Assembly: GCF_900105765.1 (NCBI RefSeq)
Contig: NZ_FNTX01000002.1
Location: forward strand, 2,418,001 to 2,482,000
Direction: 5' to 3'
Length of the DNA: 64,000 bases
DNA from: Ruania alba
Lineage (GTDB): Bacteria; Actinomycetota; Actinomycetes; Actinomycetales; Beutenbergiaceae
In this document: piece after piece, positions 45,031 to 53,367 of the stretch
How positions within the stretch are numbered: the first letter of the stretch is position 1
How the letters are laid out: every line of letters begins with the position of its first letter
The notes under the pieces: generated by a model
Databases searched by the model: none
What the model was told of the DNA's origin: nothing
Seen by the model: the letters and a program-made list of their open reading frames with translations, nothing else
Translations under genes and position numbers: made by a program

Positions 45031-45710
45031 TGACGGCGCGCCTCGGCATGGTCACCATCGGTCAGTCCCCGCGGGTGGACCTCACCGGAGACATCGCGGA
45101 CGTGCTCACGGTGCCCACCCTGGAGCACGGCGCCCTGGACGGTCTGGACGCCGCGGCGATCGCCCGACTGGCGCCGTCGCCGGGCGAGCCGGTGCTCACC
45201 AGTCGCCTCGCCGATGGCAGCTCGGTGGTGCTGACGCACCGCCGGCTGATGCCGCACCTGCGCACGGCGGTGCAGCGGTGCGTCGACGACGGTGCGCGTG
45301 CGGTGCTGGTGCTGTGCACGGGGGACCTGGATCACGTCGACGCGAGCGTGCCGGTGCTGCATGCCGAAGCCCTAGCGCACGCCGCCGTGGCAGGTCTGCT
45401 GGGTGACGGCGCCGACGGACCTCGGCTGGGGGTCGTCTCCCCGCTGCCCGACCAGAGCGAGGCGTCCGCGGCGCGCTGGCACCGCGCCCTCGGCCGGGAG
45501 GTGCTCGTCACCGCCGCGAACCCCTACACCGACTCCGCCGAGGTGGTCGGCGCGGCCGCCGACCGACTGGCCGCTGCTGGTGCCGACTGGGTCTTCCTGG
45601 ACTGCATCGGCTACACCGAGGCGATGCGCCGCGGCGCACGCAGCGGGGTGCGTGTGCTGCTGGCGCGCAGCATCGCCGCCCGGCTGGCGGTCGAGGCGGT
45701 CACCGCCTGA
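45030..45710 (+). CDS. aroM: AroM family protein
   Basis: This 226-residue protein belongs to the AroM family, named after an E. coli gene of unknown function. It has the typical start LGMVTIGQSPRVDL, the middle AVLVLCTGD, and a later LGVVSPLPDQ and DWVFLDCIGYTEAMR. The pattern recalls aspartate/glutamate racemase-like folds with two conserved Cys (in CTGD and DCIGYT) that could be catalytic. It is the last gene of the peptide operon, coupled to the ATPase. A racemase or epimerase role is speculation. It converges with glgX with one base between them. Confidence 0.85.
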   Translation: MTARLGMVTIGQSPRVDLTGDIADVLTVPTLEHGALDGLDAAAIARLAPSPGEPVLTSRLADGSSVVLTHRRLMPHLRTAVQRCVDDGARAVLVLCTGDLDHVDASVPVLHAEALAHAAVAGLLGDGADGPRLGVVSPLPDQSEASAARWHRALGREVLVTAANPYTDSAEVVGAAADRLAAAGADWVFLDCIGYTEAMRRGARSGVRVLLARSIAARLAVEAVTA

Positions 45711-45711
45711 C

Positions 45712-47919
45712 TCAGCTGCTCAGGTACAGCCGGGTGCTCAGCTCGGGTACCTCGACCGTGCTGCCGGCGTCGGTGAGCTGTTCCGCAGGGACGTCCTCGG
45801 GCCGTTCCCGGGCCGAGTCCCAGACCAGCGTGAACTCCTCAGCTGCGGCACTGGTCAGGGTCACCCGCACCGGGTTCGCCGCACCGTTGATCACCAGCAG
45901 CGCGTCGCGGCCACCATCGGAGTCCGAGCGGTACATCTGCAGCACCCGGCGGTGCGGGTCGTGCCAGCGCTGCGCCGTCATCTGCCCGCCGTGCTCGTCG
46001 TACCAGGCGAGCACCGGGTGCGGGTCGTGCGGGTCCGGGGTGTGGAACCCGACCGGTCGCAACGCGGCGTGCTCGTATCGCAGCGTGAGCAGGTGGGCGG
46101 TGGTCGCGAGCAGGTCCTCCTGCCAGGACTCGAGTGTCCAGTCCACCCACACCGCGGCGTCGTCACGGCAGTAGGCGTTGTTGTTCCCGTGCTGTGTGCG
46201 CCCGAGCTCGTCACCGGCGGTGAGCATGGGCGTGCCGGAGCCGAGCAGCAGGGTGCCGAGGATGTTGCGCATCGTGCGGCGCCGGTGGGCGAGCACCTCG
46301 GCTTCGTCTGTGGGGCCCTCCACTCCGTGGTTCCAGGAGATGTTGTGGTCGCTGCCGTCCCGGTTGTCCTCACCGTTGGGCTCGTTGTGCTTGACGTCGT
46401 AGGCCACCAGGTCGGCCAGGGTGAACCCGTCGTGGGCGGTCACGTAGTTGATCGACGCGCCTGGTCCGCGCCCGTCCGGGGCGGGCAGATGGGCGAACAG
46501 GTCGGCGGACCCGGACAGTCGCGTGGCGAGGTCCCGCAGGTCGTTCAGCTCGGCGTCGCCGTGCACCGCGGTGGCTGCGTCGGTGATCCAGAACGTACGC
46601 ACCGCGTCGCGGAACTTGTCGTTCCACTCCGCCAACGGGGCCGGGAACTGACCGGTGCGCCACCCGTCCGGGCCGATGTCCCACGGTTCGGCGATGAGTT
46701 TCAGCGGGGCCAGGTCCGGGTCGCATCCCAGCGCCACGAGGAACGGGTGGTCGGGGTCGAAGTGCCGTTCGCGGCGCCCCAGGGTCACCGCCAGGTCGAA
46801 CCGGAACCCATCCACCCCCACCACCTGACTCCAGTACCGCAGCGAGTCCAGCGTCATCCGCACCACCTCGCGGTTGCGGAAGTCCAAGGAGTTCCCGCAT
46901 CCGGTCACGTCCAGATAGCCGGCGTGGCCAGGGCCCTCGTGCAGGTAGTACCCGGCGTTGTCCAGGCCGCGCCAGGAGAGCATCGGTCCGTCCAGCCCGC
47001 CCTCACAGGTGTGGTTGTAGACGACGTCGAGGATCACCTCCAGGCCCACTTCGTGCAGCAGCTCCACCATCCCCCGGACCTCGGCGAGCACGGCGGCCGG
47101 ACCGGCGTCCTGTGCTTCCTGGGTGGCGTAGGAGGGTTCCGGGGCGAAGAAGGACAGGGTGTTGTATCCCCAGTAATTTGTCGCCCCACGCAGCGTGAGC
47201 GCCGGTTCGTCGACCTTGGCGTGGATCGGGAGTAATTCGACGGCGGTCACCCCCAGGGTCTTCAGGTACGCCAGGGTCTCGGGGTGTGCCAGGCCCGCGT
47301 AGGTGCCGCGCAGGTGCTCGGGTACGCCCGGTAGCGTCATGGTGAGGCCCCGCACGTGCGCCTCGTACAGCACCGTGCGTGCCCAGGGGGTGCGGGGCCG
47401 TGGCACCGCACCGGCGAAGGCGTCCTCGACCACGACGCCGAGCGGCACGTGCCGGGCGTTGTCCCGCGCATCGGGCCGGTTGATCCCCTCCCTGGGCTGC
47501 AGCGAGTCGTCCACGGGATGACCGAAGACCTCGGGACCCAGCCGGAGTGCGCGTGTGGTGGCGCGTGCGTAGGGGTCCAGGAGCACCTTGTTCGGGTTGT
47601 GCAGCAGGCCGTGCGCCGGGTCCCACCGGCCGTGCACCCGCAGCCCGTACGCCTGCCCGGCGCGTACCCCGGGCACGTGCCCGGACCAGCGTCCGAGCCG
47701 ACCGCGGTGCAGCCGCACGCGCCGTTCGGACCAGGCATCGGTCTCGATGTCGTCGAACAGGCAGAGGTCGACGGCGCTCGCGTGCGGGGCGTGCACCAGC
47801 ACGTCCGCTCCGTCTCCGGCGAGGTGGACGCCGAAGGCGTCCGGCTCGGGGTCGAGCCTGACGGCGTTGCTCACCTCGGTCCGGGCGGGGGTCAGCATTG
47901 CGGGGGAAGAAGGGGTCAC
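45712..47919 (-). CDS. glgX: Glycogen debranching enzyme GlgX
   Basis: GlgX hydrolyses alpha-1,6 branch stubs in glycogen after phosphorylase has shortened the chains. It has about 735 residues, GH13_11. The N-terminal beta domain (LLHNPNKVLLDPYARA) precedes the barrel with DVVYNHTCEGG, the nucleophile in GFRFDLAVTLGR, the acid/base in LIAEPWDIGPDGW and VTAHDGFTLADLV. I use the GTG at 47919; an ATG at 47898 is equally possible, as neither has a ribosome site. It lies apart from the main glycogen block, convergent with aroM and divergent from etfB. Confidence 0.92.
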   Translation of the reverse strand: MTPSSPAMLTPARTEVSNAVRLDPEPDAFGVHLAGDGADVLVHAPHASAVDLCLFDDIETDAWSERRVRLHRGRLGRWSGHVPGVRAGQAYGLRVHGRWDPAHGLLHNPNKVLLDPYARATTRALRLGPEVFGHPVDDSLQPREGINRPDARDNARHVPLGVVVEDAFAGAVPRPRTPWARTVLYEAHVRGLTMTLPGVPEHLRGTYAGLAHPETLAYLKTLGVTAVELLPIHAKVDEPALTLRGATNYWGYNTLSFFAPEPSYATQEAQDAGPAAVLAEVRGMVELLHEVGLEVILDVVYNHTCEGGLDGPMLSWRGLDNAGYYLHEGPGHAGYLDVTGCGNSLDFRNREVVRMTLDSLRYWSQVVGVDGFRFDLAVTLGRRERHFDPDHPFLVALGCDPDLAPLKLIAEPWDIGPDGWRTGQFPAPLAEWNDKFRDAVRTFWITDAATAVHGDAELNDLRDLATRLSGSADLFAHLPAPDGRGPGASINYVTAHDGFTLADLVAYDVKHNEPNGEDNRDGSDHNISWNHGVEGPTDEAEVLAHRRRTMRNILGTLLLGSGTPMLTAGDELGRTQHGNNNAYCRDDAAVWVDWTLESWQEDLLATTAHLLTLRYEHAALRPVGFHTPDPHDPHPVLAWYDEHGGQMTAQRWHDPHRRVLQMYRSDSDGGRDALLVINGAANPVRVTLTSAAAEEFTLVWDSARERPEDVPAEQLTDAGSTVEVPELSTRLYLSS

Positions 47920-47968
47920 ATTGTGGTCCACGATCGGGGGATGGTGCCGCCTGCCCCTCTGGCAGTGG

Positions 47969-47974
47969 CAGGCT
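47969..47974 (+). promoter_or_regulatory. -10-like box before etfB
   Basis: CAGGCT ends six bases before the ATG at 47981, the spacing seen at other presumably leaderless genes in this window. No ribosome-binding site is visible. Confidence 0.3.
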
Positions 47975-47980
47975 GGGCGT

Positions 47981-48769
47981 ATGCGAATCGTAGTGTGCGT
48001 GAAGCATGTGCCGGACCTGGATTCCGTGCGTGGGTTCGACGCTGAGGGTCGAACCGTACGCAGCACGGCCGACGGCACGCTGAACGAGGTGGACGAGAAT
48101 GCCGTCGAGGCGGCCCTCACGTTGCGCGATGGCGGGGGTGAGGATGCCGAGGTGATCGCGCTCACAGTCGGCCCGCCGAGTGCGGTGGACGCGGTGCGGC
48201 GCGCCCTGCAGATGGGCGCGGACCGTGGTATCCACATCAGCGACGACGCGCTCGTCGGTGCCGACTATGCCGCGACTGCGGCGGTGCTCGCCGCCGCAGT
48301 GCGCCACGCGGGCGGCGTGGATGCTGTGGTGACGGGGATGGCTGCACTGGACGGCCTCGGTGCGGTCGTGCCGTCGCTGCTGGCGGCCGAGCTCGGTCTG
48401 CCGCAGCTCACCGTGGCGCACGAGGTGTCCTGCTCGGGCCCCCCTGATCATGTCGTCACGATCCAGCGTGACGTGGCCGGTGCCACGGAGACCTGGCGTG
48501 CCCCGCTGCCGGTGGTGCTCTCGGTGACCGATGTGGCGAACAGCCCGCGGCTGCCGAAGATGAAGGAGATGCTGGCGGCTCGCAGCAAGGAGGTGGCCAC
48601 CCTGACTCTCGACGATCTCGGTGTCGCTGCCGCCGACGTGGCGCCGCGGACCGAGGTACTCAGCGCCACCGAGCGGCCCCCACACCCGGGACCGGAGTTG
48701 GTTACCGACGACGACGGCGAGGGCGGACGCAAGCTCGCCGAGTACCTGATCTCCGGAGGGCTGATCTGA
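47981..48769 (+). CDS. etfB: Electron transfer flavoprotein beta subunit
   Basis: EtfB pairs with EtfA to carry electrons from acyl-CoA or amino-acid dehydrogenases to the respiratory chain. It has 262 residues, starting MRIVVCVKHVPDLDSV, a typical beginning for the subunit. VDAVVTGMAALDGLGAVVP lines the AMP/FAD site, and the C-terminal DDDGEGGRKLAEYLISGGLI matches the family. I choose the ATG at 47981; earlier in-frame codons overlap glgX. The stop overlaps the etfA start (ATGA). No dehydrogenase partner or ETF-quinone oxidoreductase lies nearby. Confidence 0.92.
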   Translation: MRIVVCVKHVPDLDSVRGFDAEGRTVRSTADGTLNEVDENAVEAALTLRDGGGEDAEVIALTVGPPSAVDAVRRALQMGADRGIHISDDALVGADYAATAAVLAAAVRHAGGVDAVVTGMAALDGLGAVVPSLLAAELGLPQLTVAHEVSCSGPPDHVVTIQRDVAGATETWRAPLPVVLSVTDVANSPRLPKMKEMLAARSKEVATLTLDDLGVAAADVAPRTEVLSATERPPHPGPELVTDDDGEGGRKLAEYLISGGLI

Positions 48770-49746
48770 TGACCACTGAGCTGACACCGACCGTGCTCGT
48801 CTACCTCGACGGTGACCCGACCCGGGCCGCCGCGCTCGAGGCGATCACCCTGGGCCGGGAGCTGGGGGACGTCGTCGCCGCCACCGCGGAGCCACCGACG
48901 GAGGCGACCCGGGAGACCCTCGGTCAGTACGGCGTCACCCGGGTGCTGCGCCTGGATGCCGGCGAGACGGACCTGAGGCTACCGGCCGTCGTCGGGCAGG
49001 CCGTGGCTGCCGCCGCGGAGGAGATCGACGCGACCGCGGTGCTGCTCACCTCCTCCTTCGTGACGAAGGAGATCGCCGCGCACGCGGCGCACCACCTGCG
49101 CGCAGGCCTGCTGGTGGACGTGGGCAGTCTGCACCTGCACGACGGACGGCTCGCCGGCGACAAGCGGGTGTTCGGCGGCACCTGGGACACCTCCTGCGCG
49201 GTCACCACCGCCCGGGGCGTGGCCACGGTGCGCCCGAACGCGGTGGTGCCCGAGCCTGCGCCACGGCCGGCTTCGGCTGAGCCGGGCGTGCTGACGGTGA
49301 GCGTGACCACCCCGGCGGGTCTGGAGCTGGTCGGCCGTGAGGTGCACGAGTCCGACGCCGACTCACGGCCCTCGCTCGCCGAAGCCGCGATCGTGGTCGC
49401 CGGCGGGCGCGGCACGTTCGGCGACTTCGACCCCGTGAACGAGCTGGCGGATGCGCTCGGCGCCGCCGTGGGCACCACGCGCGACTGCGTCGACGAGGGC
49501 TGGCTCGGGCACGACGCACAGGTGGGGCAAACCGGCGTGACCGTGGCGCCGCGGCTGTACATCGGCGCCGGGATCAGTGGCGCCCCGCACCACATCGGTG
49601 GCATGTCCGCCTCCGGCACCATCGTGGCAGTGAACATCGACGCCGAGGCGCCGCTGGTGGAGATGGCCGACTTCGCGGTGGTGGGAGACCTGGCCTCGGT
49701 GCTCACCGACGCCGCCGAGGCGATCCGTGCCCACCGAGGCGGCTGA
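48769..49746 (+). CDS. etfA: Electron transfer flavoprotein alpha subunit
   Basis: This is a 325-residue alpha subunit. The N-terminal half is the EtfA/B-like Rossmann domain. The C-terminal FAD-binding domain has VVAGGRGTFGDFDPVNELADALG, YIGAGISGAPHHIGGM and IVAVNIDAEAPLVEMADFAVVGDL, the latter being the family signature. It overlaps the following kinase gene by 20 bases in another frame, which is a long overlap but supported by that gene's GTG start. Confidence 0.93.
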   Translation: MTTELTPTVLVYLDGDPTRAAALEAITLGRELGDVVAATAEPPTEATRETLGQYGVTRVLRLDAGETDLRLPAVVGQAVAAAAEEIDATAVLLTSSFVTKEIAAHAAHHLRAGLLVDVGSLHLHDGRLAGDKRVFGGTWDTSCAVTTARGVATVRPNAVVPEPAPRPASAEPGVLTVSVTTPAGLELVGREVHESDADSRPSLAEAAIVVAGGRGTFGDFDPVNELADALGAAVGTTRDCVDEGWLGHDAQVGQTGVTVAPRLYIGAGISGAPHHIGGMSASGTIVAVNIDAEAPLVEMADFAVVGDLASVLTDAAEAIRAHRGG

Positions 49747-50692
49747 GCCCCGCCGCCGGCTCACCTGGGACCAGCTTCCCGACGGCGTCGGTGCGCTGAT
49801 CACCGAACGCACCGGCCCGGTGCGCTCGGCGGTGAGCCAGGAGGGCGGGTACAGCCCCGGCATGGCATCCGTGCTCACGACGGCGCACGGCCGGCTGTTC
49901 GTGAAGGTCGCCTCCGCACGCCAGAACGCCCACAGCGTGGAGCTGTACCGCAAGGAGGCAGCGGTTTCCGTGGCGTTGCGGGCGGTCCGCAACGAGGTGC
50001 CGGCTCCCGCGTACCGGTGGTCCGTGGAGACCGAGATCGGCGACGACACCTGGGTGGTGCTCGCCTTCGACGCCGCGGACGGGCCCGGTCCACGTATCCC
50101 GTGGCAGCCGGCGGAGCTCACCGAGGCGCTCGACCTGGTGGCCGCGGTCGGCCAGGTACCGGCTCCTGACGATCCGGCGATCCAGCCGCTGGCCGAGATG
50201 GTCTTCGACGAGTGGCACACCGTCTCCTCCGACGACGAGGTACGCCGTCGGGTGCTCGCCCTGGACTCCAGCGGATGGCTGGCTCCCCGGGTGGCCGACC
50301 TGGCAGCGCTGGCCGACCGGTGGCCGGAGGCCACGGACGGGACCTCTCTCGTGCACCACGACCTGCGCGCGGACAACATGGTGCGCGCCGGCGGGCGGCT
50401 GCTTGCCGTGGACTGGCCGCACGCGCGGCGGGGCGCGCCGTGGGTGGACCTGCTCGGGATGATGCCGAGCCTGGCGCTGGAGGGCGGCGGCGACCCCGAG
50501 GAGGTGTTCACCGCTCATCCGGTGGGTGCCGCCGCCGATCCGGACGCGGTGACGGTGGCGATCGCGGCGCTGACCGGCATGTTCCTGGAGCGATCTGTGC
50601 AGCCGCCGCCTCCGGGGATCCCGCACGTGCGAGCGTTCCAACGGGACCAGGGGCTGGTCGGGCTGCGGTGGCTGCAGGGGCGGATGTCATGA
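49727..50692 (+). CDS. APH-fold phosphotransferase
   Basis: This 321-residue protein has the aminoglycoside-phosphotransferase/choline-kinase fold. The catalytic motif is SLVHHDLRADNM and the metal motif AVDWPHARRG. The N-terminal lobe has RLFVKVAS with the ATP-contacting Lys. Family members phosphorylate antibiotics, homoserine, choline or sugars, and the substrate cannot be read here. It is translated within the etfA 3' end and followed after 44 bases by a rifampin-phosphotransferase-like gene, so the two may form a small unit. Confidence 0.82.
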   Translation: MPTEAAEPRRRLTWDQLPDGVGALITERTGPVRSAVSQEGGYSPGMASVLTTAHGRLFVKVASARQNAHSVELYRKEAAVSVALRAVRNEVPAPAYRWSVETEIGDDTWVVLAFDAADGPGPRIPWQPAELTEALDLVAAVGQVPAPDDPAIQPLAEMVFDEWHTVSSDDEVRRRVLALDSSGWLAPRVADLAALADRWPEATDGTSLVHHDLRADNMVRAGGRLLAVDWPHARRGAPWVDLLGMMPSLALEGGGDPEEVFTAHPVGAAADPDAVTVAIAALTGMFLERSVQPPPPGIPHVRAFQRDQGLVGLRWLQGRMS

Positions 50693-50736
50693 GGCGGTGA
50701 TGAACTGTCCCGTGACGGGCGCGAGGAGGATGCACG

Positions 50737-53148
50737 ATGACCGTGATCGGACTGGCCGACCTCGATCCGGACCGGATCGACCTGGTCGGCGGCAAGGCAG
50801 CGGGTCTGGGCGCCCTGATCCGTGCGGGCGAGCGGGTTCCGGACGGCTTCTGCCTCACCACCGCCGCGGAGGGTCGCCTCCCGGCCGAGGAGGTGGCGGC
50901 GGCCTACGCTGCGCTCGGTGACGACGTCCCGGTCGCGGTCCGTTCCAGCGCCACCGCAGAGGACCTGCCCTGGGCGAGCTTCGCCGGCCAGCAGGACACC
51001 GTGCTGGGCGTGCGGGGCGGACCGGCGCTGCTGGCGGCGATCGAGACCTGCTGGGCGTCGTTGCACACGGACCGCGCGGTGGCCTATCGCCGCACCCAGG
51101 GAATCGCCGACGCACAGATGGCGGTGGTGGTGCAGCGGATGGTCGCCCCGCAGGCCGCCGGGGTGCTGTTCACCGCGAACCCGATCACCGGGAGCAGGTC
51201 GGAGATGGTCGTCGATGCCGCTCCCGGACTCGGTACCGCCGTGGTCGACGGGAACGTCGAGACCGACCATTACGTGCTGGGCCACGATCAGCCTGCCGAT
51301 CCCGGCGGTTGCCTCGACGCCGACCAGCTGTCACGGCTGCGGGCAGCCGGGGAACGGGTGCAACGCCGGTTCGGATCCCCGCAGGACATCGAGTGGGCGT
51401 TCGACACCGACGGCACCTTGTGGTTGCTGCAGTCCCGCGCCATCACCAGCCTGTTCCCGGTGCCCGACCCGGCCGACGACGGACCGCACGTGTACATGGA
51501 GGCCGGGCACATGCAGGGCATGCTCCGCCCGTTGACGCCGATGGGACAGTCCGTGCTGCAGGACGTGACGAGCCGGTGGTTCGAGGCGTTCGGCGCCAAG
51601 CCAGGGACGGGCAGCACCATGGTCACCTACATCGGCGGCCGCATGTATATCGACCTGACCGCCTTCGTGCGCAGCGCATCGATGCGCTCGCGGCTACCGG
51701 CCATGATGGCCATGTACGGACCACGGACCGTCCGCGGGATGGAGTGGGTGTGCGAGCAGTCGCAGTTCGCGCCGCGGCGCGGCCGGCCGGTAGCGGTAGG
51801 GACGGTGCTGCGGATCACTGCACGGATGCTGCCGACCATCGTGGGTGGACTCATTAATGGCATTCGTTCGCCGGAACAGAGCGCACGTCGCACGCTGGCA
51901 GCGATCGACGAGGTCCGCGAGGCGTGCGCGGAACCCGAGGGCCTGCACACGCCGGAGGACCGACTGGACGTCGCCGAGGACGTACATGTGCGGATGCTCG
52001 CCGGCCCGATGATGGAGTCCCTGAGCCCGCTGTGGGCGGCGATGATCTGCCAGCAGGTCGCTGCCGGTCTGCTCGAACCGATCGCCGACGAGTCCGACGT
52101 GGCGGCCGTGATGCGTGGCGCCCCGCACAACGTCACCACGCAGATGGACCTTGCCCTGTGGCAGCTGGCCGACGAGGCGCGCGAGCACCGGGATCTGCTG
52201 ACCGGGACCCCGAGTGAGGAGCTGGCCAGGCGCTACCAGGAGGGAACGCTGCCGGACATCGGCCTGGACGAGTTCCTCGCGGCCTACGGTCATCGCACCG
52301 CGGCGGAGATCGACGTCGGAGTGCCGCGCTGGGAGGAGGATCCCGCGCCACTGTTCGACGTGCTGGCCGGGTACCTGCAACTGACCGACACGAACCAGGC
52401 ACCGGAGGTGCGGTTCCGTCGTGCTGGCGCTGAGGCGAATGCGGCCCTCGGTGCCCTGATGTGGCGGGCCCGCCGGACCGGGCCGGTGCGTGCCGCGATC
52501 GCCGGCCTGCTGCTACGCCGGGCCAGGGCGTTGATCGGGCTACGTGAGCTGCCGAAGTTCCTCTGGCTGTTCGCCTTGCGACAGGTACGCCGACAGCTGC
52601 TCGCGGTCGGGGCGACCCTCGCCGACCGCGGCCTGCTGGACTCGGACGCGGACGTGATGTTCCTCGACCTGGCCGAGGTGCGCTCCGCCGTCGGGCAGGG
52701 CGTCGACCACCGGGACCAGGTGCGCGAGCGCACGCTGACCTATCACCGTGAGCTGCGCCGTCGGCAGGTGCCCGGCCTGCTGCTCTCGGACGGGACGGAC
52801 GTGGAGGCGGTGCTGCCGCGGCCGGAGTCGACCGATGGTCTCACCGGGATGGGCGCGGCCCCGGGGACGGCGACCGGACGGGCCCGGGTGATCCGCGATC
52901 CGCGTGGGGCACGCATCGAACCGGGGGAGATCCTCGTGGCACCCACCACCGACCCCGGGTGGACGCCGCTGTTCATGACGGCGGCCGGTCTGGTCACCGA
53001 GACCGGGTCACCGATGGCGCACGGGCCCACGGTGGCGCGCGAGTACGGCATCCCGGCGGTGATCTGCGTGCGGGACGCCACCATCGAGATCAGCACCGGC
53101 GATCTGATCACGATCGACGGCGCCGCCGGGGTGGTCCGGATCGGTTAG
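50737..53148 (+). CDS. PEP-synthase/rifampin-phosphotransferase-like enzyme
   Basis: This 803-residue protein has the three-domain layout of PEP synthase and rifampin phosphotransferase. The order is an ATP-grasp domain (GGKAAGLGAL, VRSSATAEDLPWASFAGQQDTV, VAPQAAGVLFTANPITG), a long central substrate domain, and a C-terminal swivelling domain with the phospho-His in GSPMAHGPTVAREYG (His762). The C-terminal PEP-binding barrel of true PEP synthase is absent, as in rifampin phosphotransferases (usually about 870 residues). The rifampin-associated promoter element known upstream of such genes is not seen. The product may inactivate rifamycin-like compounds or phosphorylate another alcohol. Confidence 0.82.
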   Translation: MTVIGLADLDPDRIDLVGGKAAGLGALIRAGERVPDGFCLTTAAEGRLPAEEVAAAYAALGDDVPVAVRSSATAEDLPWASFAGQQDTVLGVRGGPALLAAIETCWASLHTDRAVAYRRTQGIADAQMAVVVQRMVAPQAAGVLFTANPITGSRSEMVVDAAPGLGTAVVDGNVETDHYVLGHDQPADPGGCLDADQLSRLRAAGERVQRRFGSPQDIEWAFDTDGTLWLLQSRAITSLFPVPDPADDGPHVYMEAGHMQGMLRPLTPMGQSVLQDVTSRWFEAFGAKPGTGSTMVTYIGGRMYIDLTAFVRSASMRSRLPAMMAMYGPRTVRGMEWVCEQSQFAPRRGRPVAVGTVLRITARMLPTIVGGLINGIRSPEQSARRTLAAIDEVREACAEPEGLHTPEDRLDVAEDVHVRMLAGPMMESLSPLWAAMICQQVAAGLLEPIADESDVAAVMRGAPHNVTTQMDLALWQLADEAREHRDLLTGTPSEELARRYQEGTLPDIGLDEFLAAYGHRTAAEIDVGVPRWEEDPAPLFDVLAGYLQLTDTNQAPEVRFRRAGAEANAALGALMWRARRTGPVRAAIAGLLLRRARALIGLRELPKFLWLFALRQVRRQLLAVGATLADRGLLDSDADVMFLDLAEVRSAVGQGVDHRDQVRERTLTYHRELRRRQVPGLLLSDGTDVEAVLPRPESTDGLTGMGAAPGTATGRARVIRDPRGARIEPGEILVAPTTDPGWTPLFMTAAGLVTETGSPMAHGPTVAREYGIPAVICVRDATIEISTGDLITIDGAAGVVRIG

Positions 53149-53345
53149 CCGCTGAACGCGCCCATGGTCAGGGCCGCGAAGAGGGCGAGCGCGATCGTCA
53201 ACACGATGATCGCTCCGACGATCACAACGGCCTGCACCAGGCAGTTGTGCGAGCGCCCCCCGCCGGACGGGCGCGGTGGCCGCCACTGGTGGTGAGGCGG
53301 ATACGGCGAAGGGCGTCGTCGCGGTCGGCGGCCCGGGCGGTTCAT
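53145..53345 (-). CDS. Small single-span membrane protein
   Basis: This 66-residue protein has an Arg/Pro-rich cytoplasmic head (RPGRRPRRRPSPYPPHH) and one strong membrane segment (VQAVVIVGAIIVLTIALALF) near the C-terminus. GGAGG at a good distance before the ATG at 53345 supports translation. It overlaps the stop of the large plus-strand gene by 4 bases and lies 22 bases downstream of the purine permease gene, so it may be co-transcribed with it. Function unknown. Confidence 0.6.
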   Translation of the reverse strand: MNRPGRRPRRRPSPYPPHHQWRPPRPSGGGRSHNCLVQAVVIVGAIIVLTIALALFAALTMGAFSG

Positions 53346-53367
53346 GATCCTCCGAGTCTCGCACCAG

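Noticed and set aside
50693-50736. A rifampin-associated element upstream of the phosphotransferase-like gene
   Set aside because: The short gap only holds an ordinary ribosome site (GGAGGA) and no long GC-rich inverted repeat.
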